A stretch of DNA of 64,000 bases from Magnetospirillum sp902729445 (GTDB lineage Bacteria; Pseudomonadota; Alphaproteobacteria; Rhodospirillales; Magnetospirillaceae): contig NZ_CACVCE010000001.1 in NCBI RefSeq assembly GCF_902729445.1, forward strand, positions 124,001 through 188,000. Reading direction: 5' to 3'. The notes beneath the pieces were generated by a model. The model searched no databases. It was given only the letters and a program-made list of their open reading frames with translations, and was not told where the DNA came from. Shown here one piece after another: positions 45,209 through 53,183 of this stretch. Position numbers and translations under genes: made by a program. Numbering within the stretch: position 1 is the stretch's first letter; each line of letters opens with the position of its first letter.

Positions 45209-46378
45209 TCAGGCGGCCGCCGTCAGGCGCGTGAAGCCGGCCTCCAGGTCGGCCTGCAGGTCGGTTGCGTCCTCGAGCCCGGCATGGAAGCGCAAGGATG
45301 GCCCGGCCGGCGCCCAGGTGCTGGCGGTGCGGATGATGGAATGGCCCGTGGTCGGGATCACCAGGCTTTCGAAACCACCCCACGAAAAGCCCAGCTTGAA
45401 GTGGCTGAACCCGTCCAGCATGGCATCGACCGCTTCCTTCGACGCAGGCTTCAAGATCAGCCCGAACAGGCCGCAGGCGCCGGTGAAGTCGCGCTTCCAC
45501 AAAGCGTGGCCGGGGTCCGAATGCAGGGCCGGGTACAACACGCGCTCGACTTCGGGGCGGGTTTCCAGCCACCGGCACAGGGCCAGCGCGGTTTGGCCAT
45601 GGTGACGCAGACGGACGGGCAGGGTGCGTAGACCGCGAAGGCCCAGATACAATTCCTCGGCGCCTGGCGAATGGCCGAAGGCGGCGACCGAGCTTTTGAC
45701 CTTCAGCCAGGTGTCTTCGTTGGCCAAGGTGATGGCGCCCAGCATGGCGTCGGCATGGCCGACCACGTATTTGGTGCAGGCCTGGATCGAGACGTCCACC
45801 CCATGGGCGAAGGGCTGGAAGGTCAGCACGCCCCAGGTATTGTCCATCATCACCACCGCGCCGGCACGGTGCGCCGCTTCGGCGATGGCCGGGATGTCCT
45901 GAACCTCGAAGGTCAAGGAACCGGGCGATTCGGTGAACACGACCCGGGTGTTGGGCCGGATCAGGCCGGCGATGCCGGCGCCCACCAGCGGGTCGTAATA
46001 GGTGGTCTCGATGCCCAATCCGGTCAGCACCGAATCGCAGAACTTGCGGGTCGGGAAATAGGTGCTGTCGACCATCAGCAGATGGTCGCCGGCCTTCAGG
46101 AAGGCCAGCAGCGCGCCGGTGATGGCGGCCAGGCCCGACGAGGTGGCGACGCACTTGTGGCCGCCTTCGACCACCGCCATGGCTTCCTCGAAGGCGAAGG
46201 TGGTCGGTGTGCCGAAGCGGCCGTAGCGCACGCCCTCGAACGGATGCTTGCCGCTGGCCTCCATCGCCGCCACCGACGGGTGCAGGATGGTCGAGGCGTG
46301 ATAGACCGGCGGGTTGACGGCGCCGAAATGCCGCTCGGGGTGGCGGCCGGCATGGACGATCTGAGAGTCTTTTTTCAT
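45209..46378 (-). CDS. metC: Cystathionine beta-lyase (PLP, Cys/Met family)
   Basis: A 389-residue fold-type I PLP enzyme of the Cys/Met metabolism family that splits cystathionine to homocysteine. The N-terminus has VNPPVYHASTILHPS and YGRFGTPTTFAFEEA. The cofactor lysine is Lys203 in SIQACTKYVVGHADAMLG, and SSGLAAI (80-86) binds the phosphate. Closest to bacterial MetC; cystathionine gamma-lyase activity cannot be excluded. It is the first gene of an operon with DUF1007 and NicO, an odd mix in which sulfur amino acid metabolism shares control with metal export. Confidence 0.85.
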   Translation of the reverse strand: MKKDSQIVHAGRHPERHFGAVNPPVYHASTILHPSVAAMEASGKHPFEGVRYGRFGTPTTFAFEEAMAVVEGGHKCVATSSGLAAITGALLAFLKAGDHLLMVDSTYFPTRKFCDSVLTGLGIETTYYDPLVGAGIAGLIRPNTRVVFTESPGSLTFEVQDIPAIAEAAHRAGAVVMMDNTWGVLTFQPFAHGVDVSIQACTKYVVGHADAMLGAITLANEDTWLKVKSSVAAFGHSPGAEELYLGLRGLRTLPVRLRHHGQTALALCRWLETRPEVERVLYPALHSDPGHALWKRDFTGACGLFGLILKPASKEAVDAMLDGFSHFKLGFSWGGFESLVIPTTGHSIIRTASTWAPAGPSLRFHAGLEDATDLQADLEAGFTRLTAAA

Positions 46379-46442
46379 GGTTCCGTCGGGCAGGCAGGGA
46401 TGACCGGCCCGGATGGTGGCACCAAGCGGCGCCGGATTCCAG

Positions 46443-46706
46443 TTAATCCGCCGCCCGCTTCAGGACCTCGGTGACGGTGACGGCCAGATGGTCCTCGACC
46501 ACCACCACTTCCGCCTTGGCGATCTTCTTGCGGTTGACGTACAGATCGACCGGGTCGTTGACCTTGCGGTCCAGTTCCACCACGGCGCCGCGGCCCAGCT
46601 TCAGAAGCTGGGCGATCGGCAGGTTGGCTGTGCCCAGCACGGCGTAGCATTCGACCGAGACGTCATAGACCGCCTCTTTGCCGCCCACCATCGTATCGTC
46701 GCCCAT
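46443..46706 (-). CDS. fliN: FliN-like flagellar switch protein
   Basis: An 87-residue protein with one SpoA/FliN C-ring domain: YDVSVECYAVLGTANLPIAQLLKLGRGAV split around Leu-rich strands, then LYVNRKKIAKAEVVVVEDHLAVTVTEV. This is the core of FliN of the flagellar switch complex. It has no long N-terminal acidic region, as in some alphaproteobacterial FliN. It stands alone: flanking genes are metabolic. If flagellar genes are elsewhere, this is a dispersed or duplicate copy. Confidence 0.85.
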   Translation of the reverse strand: MGDDTMVGGKEAVYDVSVECYAVLGTANLPIAQLLKLGRGAVVELDRKVNDPVDLYVNRKKIAKAEVVVVEDHLAVTVTEVLKRAAD

Positions 46707-46910
46707 CGCCGGCTGCCCTTAGCTATTTGACTCCAGCCTGATCATAGCGCCGACAATGGTTAAGGATGCGTTGCGCGTCAGTCTGCGCATTAGAACCATG
46801 ATAAAATCTTGTTTGCAATCGATCGCGATAGATCGTTAGTCTGAGGCCGGGTTCGGGTGTTGACGTTGCCGGCTTCAAGACGAGCCGGGACAAAGGGAGT
46901 TGAGTTCCTG

Positions 46911-47357
46911 ATGCCCACCAAATGGACCCCAGCCATGAGCGTCGGCAATGACGAGATCGACGCAGACCACATGCGGTTGATCCGCATCATCAACGATTTC
47001 GAAAAGAGCCCCGACCTGGCGCATGCGGAAGTGGCGGCGCGCAAGCTGTTTGGCTATGCCGAGGCCCACTTCCTGCGGGAGGAGGAGGTGTTGCGGCTGG
47101 CGGGATTTGCCGGGCTCGAGCACCACGCGGCGGCGCACCGCCATATCCTGGACGAATTGAAGGGGCATATCCGCGACTATTTCCTCCAGCCCAAGGGAGC
47201 CAGCGCCGACGAGGTCATCTGGCAGATGGCGTTGTTGATGCACGACTGGATCGTCAGCCATGTCCTGACCTTCGACCAGGGCATCAAGGCCTGTGTCGCC
47301 GACACGGATCAGGGCATCAGCACATATGATCCGGGCGCCTCGGCCAGCGGCGGGTAG
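46911..47357 (+). CDS. Bacteriohemerythrin
   Basis: A 148-residue di-iron oxygen-binding hemerythrin. Ligand positions His20, His53, Glu57, His72, His76, His117 and Asp122 match the family (DADHMRLI, EAHFLREEE, EHHAAAHRHI, WIVSHVLTFD). The ATG at 46911 with AAAGGGAG upstream is used. Cytosolic, no signal peptide. Such single-domain hemerythrins are frequent in magnetotactic and other microaerophilic alphaproteobacteria. Its 3' end overlaps the convergent phaC by 49 bp. Likely use: oxygen sensing or delivery. Confidence 0.9.
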   Translation: MPTKWTPAMSVGNDEIDADHMRLIRIINDFEKSPDLAHAEVAARKLFGYAEAHFLREEEVLRLAGFAGLEHHAAAHRHILDELKGHIRDYFLQPKGASADEVIWQMALLMHDWIVSHVLTFDQGIKACVADTDQGISTYDPGASASGG

Positions 47358-49090
47358 TCCTTGGTCCCCAGGGGCGGCGGTGCGACCCGGGCGCCGGAAC
47401 GCTCGGCCAGCCAGGCGCTCCAGGCGCTCCACCACGAGCCTTGCTGAACCGGCGTCACCAGGACCCAGGTGTCGGGATCGACATATTTGTCGGCGTCGGC
47501 CCGGGTGGATATCTGGAAGCTGCGGCCCTTGTGGCCGGGCTCCGAGACGATGCCGGCATTGTGGCCGCCCGAGCACAGGATGAAGGTGACGTCGGTGTCG
47601 GTCAGGATGCCGATCTTGTAGACCGACTTCCACGGCGCGACATGGTCCTTGGTGGTGCCGACGGCGCAGATCGGTGCGCGGATGTCGGTCAGGGCGATGG
47701 GGCGGCCATCGACGGTGAAGCGGCCCTTGGCCAGGCTGTTGTCGAGGAACAGGCGGCGCAGATATTCGCTGTGCATGCGGTACGGCATGCGGGTGGCGTC
47801 GGCGTTCCACGCCATCAGATCGTTGCCGTGGTCGGCCTCGCCCAGGAAGTAGTGGCGCACCATCCTGGACCACACCAGATCGTTGGAGCGAAGCAGCTGG
47901 AAGGCGCCGGCCATCTGCTTGGTGTCCAGGAAGCCCTGGTCCCACATCACGTCTTCCAGATAGGCGACCTGGCTTTCGTCGATGAACAGCATGATCTCGC
48001 CGGCATCCTCGAAATCGGTCTGGGCGGCCAGCAGGGTCACCGAGGCCAGGCGGTCGTCGCCGTCCCGGGACATTTCCGACGCCGCGATCGACAGCAGCGT
48101 GCCGCCCAGGCAATAACCGGCGGCATGGACCTTGGTCTCGGGCACGATGGCGTTGATGGCGTCCAGCGCCGCCATGATCCCTAAGCGGCGATAGTCGCTC
48201 ATGCCCAGGTCGCGATCATCGGCGGTGGGGTTCTTCCACGAGATCATGAACACCGTGTGGCCCTGGCCGACCAGCCAGCGGACCATGGAATTGGCCGGCG
48301 ACAAATCGAGGATGTAATATTTCATGATCCAGGCCGGTACGATCAGGATCGGCTCGGGATGGACCGTCTCGGTGGTCGGCGCATACTGGATCAGCTCGAT
48401 CAGCTTGTTGCGATAGACCACCTTGCCGGGCGTGCAGGCCACGCCCTGGCCGGGGATGAAGCGCGGGTCGGGGGCATAGTCGCGGCCGGTCGCCTGGCGC
48501 AACAGATCGTCGCAGTAATTCTGCCAGCCGCGCGCCAGGTTCTGACCGCCTTGGTCCAGCGTCACCTTCAGCACGTCGGGATTGGTCAGCGGGAAATTGG
48601 CCGGCGAGAACACGTCGAGCAGCTGACGGGCGGCGAATTCCACCACCTGCTGACGGTGGCGGCTGACGCCCCGGATGTTGGTGGTGGCATAGTGCCACCA
48701 TTGCTCGGTGTAAAGGAACGCCTGGCTGAGGACGTTGTAGGGGTGTTTCTGCCACTCGGCGCTGGCGAAGCGGGAATCCTGGGCCAGCGGCACGAACGGG
48801 TCGGGGTCGGTGTGTCCGGCGGCCGAGGCGGCGGCATAGCGCATCAAGGGCAGCGCCTTGGCGGCGGCGTTCTGGGCCAGTTCGCCCATCTTGCCGGGCG
48901 AGTTCATCAGGTGGACCAGCCAGTCCAGATAGGCCAGCCCCAGCGAGGCCGGCGACAGCGCCATGGTGAAGCGGCCCTGGACCGCATGCATCAGGCGGTC
49001 GGTGCTTTCGGTGAACACCGGGAAGGGCGGACGAAACGATTCCGGCTGCGGATTGTTCGCGGCCGTCGGTTGCGGGCGGATCTCGTTCAT
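47309..49090 (-). CDS. phaC: Class I poly(3-hydroxyalkanoate) synthase
   Basis: Polymerises (R)-3-hydroxyacyl-CoA to PHA granules. It has 593 residues, normal for class I. The alpha/beta-hydrolase-fold C-terminal half has the lipase-like box GYCLGG with nucleophile Cys327. The later Asp/His pair is expected near 480 and 508 (DHVAPW and SGGHNAG). The N-terminal half has the PhaC leader FRPPFPVF. It is convergent with, and overlaps, the hemerythrin gene. No phaA, phaB or phasin gene is adjacent. Confidence 0.95.
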   Translation of the reverse strand: MNEIRPQPTAANNPQPESFRPPFPVFTESTDRLMHAVQGRFTMALSPASLGLAYLDWLVHLMNSPGKMGELAQNAAAKALPLMRYAAASAAGHTDPDPFVPLAQDSRFASAEWQKHPYNVLSQAFLYTEQWWHYATTNIRGVSRHRQQVVEFAARQLLDVFSPANFPLTNPDVLKVTLDQGGQNLARGWQNYCDDLLRQATGRDYAPDPRFIPGQGVACTPGKVVYRNKLIELIQYAPTTETVHPEPILIVPAWIMKYYILDLSPANSMVRWLVGQGHTVFMISWKNPTADDRDLGMSDYRRLGIMAALDAINAIVPETKVHAAGYCLGGTLLSIAASEMSRDGDDRLASVTLLAAQTDFEDAGEIMLFIDESQVAYLEDVMWDQGFLDTKQMAGAFQLLRSNDLVWSRMVRHYFLGEADHGNDLMAWNADATRMPYRMHSEYLRRLFLDNSLAKGRFTVDGRPIALTDIRAPICAVGTTKDHVAPWKSVYKIGILTDTDVTFILCSGGHNAGIVSEPGHKGRSFQISTRADADKYVDPDTWVLVTPVQQGSWWSAWSAWLAERSGARVAPPPLGTKDYPPLAEAPGSYVLMP

Positions 49091-49280
49091 GGCGATGCCT
49101 TCCCCACGCGGATGATCCCAGAACTATACCCCCGCGCGAGGGCGGCGCGGCATGACGATTTTGCAACCGCGAGAACGGGGGATGGCCATTGAAACCAATG
49201 AAAAATTTTCGGAATCCGCTGGCCTTTTTCCCGGCGGTGCCATATAGTTATTATCGAGTTAATCTAGCCTTGGTGTAATT

Positions 49281-49697
49281 ATGGCTCTCGGCACCAACAA
49301 AGTCTCGGCGATGGGATCGCCCGGAATAGCTGCGGCGGCAACAGCCCGCCCGGCCTCCGGCGGTCGCAATGTCGCGACTTCGCATGGTGCCCCGCTCGAA
49401 AGTGCCGTCTTCGCGCCGCAGATCGGGATCAACGACAACCGTCTGCTCCGCTATGAAGAGGAAATGCAGTTCGGGACCGAGGATCGCCGTGAACCCGAGC
49501 AGCAGGCCACGCCGTTCATCATCCGCGCCACCAACGCCTTCAAGGCCGAGGAAGTGGACGAGGTGATCAATGGCGGGGCTGGCGAAGGCAGTTTCCTTGG
49601 CATGGTGATGCGCGGGGTCGGTACTTACGAGCGCAACATGCGCGTGACCACCCCGGGTGCGGTGCGCCCCGGCAGCGTGCTCAATTACGTCTACTGA
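49281..49697 (+). CDS. Hypothetical protein
   Basis: A 138-residue soluble protein without signal peptide or membrane segment. The N-terminal 45 residues are Ala/Ser/Gly-rich and probably disordered. The rest is charged: LLRYEEEMQFGTEDRREPEQQ, then AEEVDEVINGG and a Tyr-ending NYVY. No family recognised. It is monocistronic with a strong terminator after it, so it is likely a real gene; GC pattern fits its neighbours. Confidence 0.6.
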   Translation: MALGTNKVSAMGSPGIAAAATARPASGGRNVATSHGAPLESAVFAPQIGINDNRLLRYEEEMQFGTEDRREPEQQATPFIIRATNAFKAEEVDEVINGGAGEGSFLGMVMRGVGTYERNMRVTTPGAVRPGSVLNYVY

Positions 49698-49712
49698 CTG
49701 ATTGAGATCGAC

Positions 49713-49743
49713 AAACGGCGCCGGCCTTGGTCGGCGCCGTTTT
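49713..49743 (+). terminator. Rho-independent terminator
   Basis: AAACGGCGCCG (49713-49723) pairs with CGGCGCCGTTT (49732-49742), with an 8-nt loop and a T tail. It ends the 49281-49697 gene. Confidence 0.85.
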
Positions 49744-50146
49744 CGGTGTTGTTGGGGGCTGCGAACTCGGGCCAGGTTCACACCTTAGTCCATCGAGCCT
49801 TTAATCTGGTTCATACCCTCTGCCGTCACCCCCGGACTTGATCCACGGCTGTCCGGTTCAATTATCGCGGTACCATCCACAGCCCTCGTCGTCATGGCCG
49901 GGCTTGACCCGGCCATCCACGCGCATCCGCATAACGCGCTGTTTCCATTCGATTTTGTTCGGTGCCACGGGGATGCCCGTGTCAAGCACGGGCATGACGG
50001 AGTGTGGGGCGATGGCGTCACGTCCCGTCCGGGCCCGAGCCTTTGAAAGGCGCGCGCCACAAGGGTTTGCGCCGCGACGCCAGAGATTAAACCGGACAGA
50101 AGTGGACTTGATCCGGGGGTCCATGCTGCCGGAGGCAGCTTCGCCA

Positions 50147-50205
50147 CCATGGATTGCCGGGTCAAGCCCGGCAATGACAATCAAGAAAGGCTGATCCGGA
50201 TTTTA
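50147..50205. repeat. 59-bp direct repeat, copy A
   Basis: Starts CCATGGATTGCCGGGTCAAG and ends GATTTTA. It includes the palindrome TTGCCGGGTCAAGCCCGGCAA. Copy B (50378-50436) is identical at 55 of 59 positions by eye. Confidence 0.75.
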
Positions 50206-50221
50206 TGCTCGCGGCTATATG

Positions 50222-50311
50222 ACACAGATGAACACAGATAAACACAGATGAAATTAGATATTTTTCCTTTCATCTGTGTCCCGCGAAGCGGGTATCTGTG
50301 TTAATCTGTGT
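50222..50311. repeat. CACAGAT repeat cluster with inverted arms
   Basis: ACACAGATGA-type units repeat three times (50222-50251), then ACACAGATGAAA pairs with TTTCATCTGTGT (50242-50253 / 50268-50279). CCCGC-GAA-GCGGG (50280-50292) and two ATCTGTGT units (50294-50311) follow. Able to form a large cruciform or stem-loop. Confidence 0.7.
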
Positions 50312-50377
50312 CTGAACTCCCGCCATCTACGACTAGATGGTTGAGCCTTTAATCTTCAATGGACGTGATCCAGTGGT

Positions 50378-50436
50378 CCATGGATTGCCGGGTCAAGCAC
50401 GGCAATGACGATCAAGAAATGCTGATCCAGATTTTA
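50378..50436. repeat. 59-bp direct repeat, copy B
   Basis: Second copy of the 50147-50205 repeat, 231 bp downstream, with four substitutions. The inner palindrome is broken by one base (CAAGCACGG instead of CAAGCCCGG). Confidence 0.75.
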
Positions 50437-50652
50437 GGCGCGCCGCTCTAGATTTGCCCAATCAGCGGTTTTAATGCTATTTGCTAATGTGCCGTCTGGC
50501 GTTAGTATTAGGCTGCGCGCGGCTTGCTGGCTGCGGGCTTTGATGGGTCGCCCAATGGATGTAAATGGCCCGGGAAGGTTTGGATTAATGTACGCCCTAA
50601 GGGGAAAACCGTATACTTTCCCGGCACGCCCCTTCCCCGTCATGTGCCGACA

Positions 50653-52749
50653 GTGAACGAACACCTTCCCCAATCCTCTGATCGTCGCGACGTGATTCGC
50701 CGCCCCATGCTGGCCTATGCGCTGGCATTGATCGGCTTGATCGCCGTCGCCACCGGCTGGGATGTCTATGGCAGCTACCGGGCCCAGCAGGACTTGGTCC
50801 ACCGCCAGATGGCGACGTTGGCCAACGCCGCCAGCGTCGGGATCGAGGGCAGCGTGCGTGCCATCGACGGTCTTTTGCAGGATGCCGCCAAGTCCATCGA
50901 CCTTGACCATTGGCCCAACCCGCAAGCGGTCAGCTATATCCAGGCGCGGCTGGGGGGCTTCCCGGAAATCCAGGATCTGATCATCGTCGGCCCCGATGGG
51001 CGAACCGTTTCGGAAATCATCAACGCCCGCTCGACGACGGCGCAGGTTCTGGACGTGTCCGACCGGGAATATTTCCTGCACCAGCGCGATCATTGGGCCG
51101 ATCAGTCCCTGCATATCGCCGCCCCGGTGGTCAGCCGGGCGCTGGGCCGGCACGTCATCCCGCTGTCGCGGCCGTTGCCGGGCCGGAACGGGGCCTTTGG
51201 CGGCCTGGTGGCGGCCGGAATCAACCCGGTCTATTTCGAAAAGGTCCTGGGGGGCTTTGCGATGCAGCAAGATGCCAGCGCATCGCTGTTGCGCCGCGAC
51301 GGCATGTTCCTGGCCCGCTTCCCGGACGAGATCCAGTATCGCGGTCTTTCCGCCGCCGACAGCCCGATCTTCCGCCAGCATCTGCCGTCGGCGTCGGCCG
51401 GGGTGGTCGAGGTGCCCGACATCGTCACCGGCCGCCAGCGGGTGATCGCCTATCGCGCCATGGCCAATTACCCCTTGGTGGCGATATCGACCCTGCCGGT
51501 GCCGATCGCGCTGCAGGAATGGCGCCAGCAAATGGCGCAAGGCGTGGTCACCATCCTGGTTCTGGCCGGGGTGGTGTTGTTCCTGACCTTCGTCGTCGAG
51601 CGGCGCACGGATTCGCTGCGCAACCTCGCTGAAATCATTCAGTCGTCCGACGACGCCATCATCGGCATGACTCTGGCCGGGCGGATCACCAGCTGGAACG
51701 GCGGCGCCAGCCGGTTGTTCGGCTACGCCGCCGCCGAGGCGATCGGGCAGTCCGTCACCATGCTTGGCCCCAAGGAGCGCCCGGGTGAGGCGCAGGACGT
51801 CCTGAGCCGGATCGCCAACGGGCCGCCGGTGGAACTTTACGATACGCAGCGCAGGACCAAGGATGGCCGTCTGATCGACGTCTCGGTATCCATTTCACCG
51901 ATCTTGGATGGGCGCGGCAAGATCATCGGCGCGTCCAAGATCGTGCGCGACATCACCCGGCGCAAGCGAGCCGAGGACGAAATCCGCCATCTTGCCGCCG
52001 TCCTGGAACGCCGGGTCGAGGAACGCACCGCCGAACTGGTCGCCGCCAACCAGGAAATGGAAAGCTTCACCTACGCCGTTTCCCACGATTTGCGGGCGCC
52101 GCTCCGGGCGATGACCGGGTTCAGCCAAGCCCTGATCGAGGATTGCGGCAGCACTTTGGATGACAATTCCAAGGTCTATCTCGACCAGATCGTCATCGCC
52201 AGCCGCCACATGGGGGCCCTGATCGACGGGCTGCTGCTGCTGTCGCGCTGCTCGCGCGGCGACCTGCAACGCGAAAATATCGACCTTTCGGGCATGGCGA
52301 CCTGGATGCAGCGCGAATTGCACCAGGCCCATCCGGACCGCAAGGTCACCTGGACCATCGAGGACGGGCTGTCGGCCTGGGGCGATCCGCGCATGATCGA
52401 AATCGTCATGCGCAACCTGATGGGCAACGCGATGAAATACACCGCCCGCACCGAAGACGCGCAAGTCCGCATCTTCTCGGAACGCGACGGTGCCACGGTG
52501 CGCATTTGCGTTGCCGACAATGGCGCCGGCTTCAATCCCGACCATGCGGAAAAGCTGTTTCGCCCGTTCCAGCGCCTGCATCGCCAGGACGAGTTTCCCG
52601 GTCTGGGCATCGGCCTGGCGACGGTCCGGCGCATCGTCTCGCGCCATGGCGGGGCCATCGAGGCCACCTCGGCCCCCGGGAAGGGGGCGACGTTTTGTTT
52701 CAGTTTGCCGGTGGGAACCGAAGAAGACATGGGGATGGGGCAATCATGA
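50653..52749 (+). CDS. Membrane-bound Cache-PAS sensor histidine kinase
   Basis: A 698-residue sensor kinase. Two membrane helices (about 21-40 and 298-320) bracket a periplasmic double-Cache-type ligand domain (about 40-290). Then a PAS domain (about 333-450; IIQSSDDAIIGMTLAGRITSWNG), a coiled linker, HisKA with His478 in YAVSHDLRAPLRAM, and HATPase with VADNGAGFNP and FPGLGIGLATVRRIV. It has a YGY-type Rcp1/phytochrome kinase ancestry. The start is uncertain: GTG at 50653 or ATG at 50707; neither has a strong ribosome-binding site. Overlaps the response regulator by 4 bp. Confidence 0.85.
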   Translation: MNEHLPQSSDRRDVIRRPMLAYALALIGLIAVATGWDVYGSYRAQQDLVHRQMATLANAASVGIEGSVRAIDGLLQDAAKSIDLDHWPNPQAVSYIQARLGGFPEIQDLIIVGPDGRTVSEIINARSTTAQVLDVSDREYFLHQRDHWADQSLHIAAPVVSRALGRHVIPLSRPLPGRNGAFGGLVAAGINPVYFEKVLGGFAMQQDASASLLRRDGMFLARFPDEIQYRGLSAADSPIFRQHLPSASAGVVEVPDIVTGRQRVIAYRAMANYPLVAISTLPVPIALQEWRQQMAQGVVTILVLAGVVLFLTFVVERRTDSLRNLAEIIQSSDDAIIGMTLAGRITSWNGGASRLFGYAAAEAIGQSVTMLGPKERPGEAQDVLSRIANGPPVELYDTQRRTKDGRLIDVSVSISPILDGRGKIIGASKIVRDITRRKRAEDEIRHLAAVLERRVEERTAELVAANQEMESFTYAVSHDLRAPLRAMTGFSQALIEDCGSTLDDNSKVYLDQIVIASRHMGALIDGLLLLSRCSRGDLQRENIDLSGMATWMQRELHQAHPDRKVTWTIEDGLSAWGDPRMIEIVMRNLMGNAMKYTARTEDAQVRIFSERDGATVRICVADNGAGFNPDHAEKLFRPFQRLHRQDEFPGLGIGLATVRRIVSRHGGAIEATSAPGKGATFCFSLPVGTEEDMGMGQS

Positions 52750-53183
52750 AGGTCAAATCGATCCTGATGGTCGAGGACAATCCGCAAGACGAGATGTTGG
52801 CGCTTCGGTCGCTGCAGAAGGTCAACCTGGCCAATCAGGTGGACGTGGTTCGCGACGGCCAACAGGCGCTTGATTATCTGTTCCAGCAAGGCGAGTTCGC
52901 CGGGCGAGTGGGCTCGGACCTGCCGACGGTGGTCCTGCTCGACATCAACCTGCCCCGCCTGAGCGGGCTCGAGGTGTTGAAGCGGCTGCGCGAGCACAAG
53001 GAAACCCATCTGTTGCCGGTGGTGATCCTGACCTCGTCCGACGAGGAGGAGGATCGCCTGAAGAGTTACGAGGGCGGCGCCAATTCTTTCGTCCGCAAGC
53101 CGCTGGGTTTCGCCGAATTCGCCGAGACCGTGGCGCGCCTGGGCGTCTATTGGCTGGCCGTCAACACGCCGCCCGAGGTGTGA
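52746..53183 (+). CDS. Single-domain response regulator (Rcp1-like)
   Basis: A 145-residue receiver domain alone, no output domain. Phospho-acceptor is Asp66 (LLDINLPRLSG); the acidic pocket EDN (10-12), the Thr/Ser in ILTSSDEEED and the Lys in FVRKPL are present. The order with a kinase resembles cyanobacterial Cph1-Rcp1 systems. It overlaps the upstream kinase (ATGA) and the downstream kinase (GTGA), so all three are made together. It may relay phosphate between the two kinases or act on a target outside. Confidence 0.9.
   Translation: MKVKSILMVEDNPQDEMLALRSLQKVNLANQVDVVRDGQQALDYLFQQGEFAGRVGSDLPTVVLLDINLPRLSGLEVLKRLREHKETHLLPVVILTSSDEEEDRLKSYEGGANSFVRKPLGFAEFAETVARLGVYWLAVNTPPEV

Larger units (their letters stand above)
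49744..50652. other. Repeat-rich non-coding interval
   Basis: About 900 bp between a terminator and the kinase gene with no ORF that resembles a protein. It holds copies of a CCGGGCTTGACCCGG-type palindrome (about 49898-49916 and 49977-49999). It also has two 59-bp direct repeats and a CACAGAT repeat cluster (see entries). The short ORFs here have no family marks and lie within repeats. Confidence 0.7.

Noticed and set aside
49838..50194. ORFs of about 110-130 codons between 49785 and 50194
   Set aside because: They lie inside palindromic and direct repeats in both strands, have no ribosome-binding sites and no protein features.
50222..50311. CRISPR array
   Set aside because: The CACAGAT units are tandem and very short, without spacers of constant length, and no cas genes are present.
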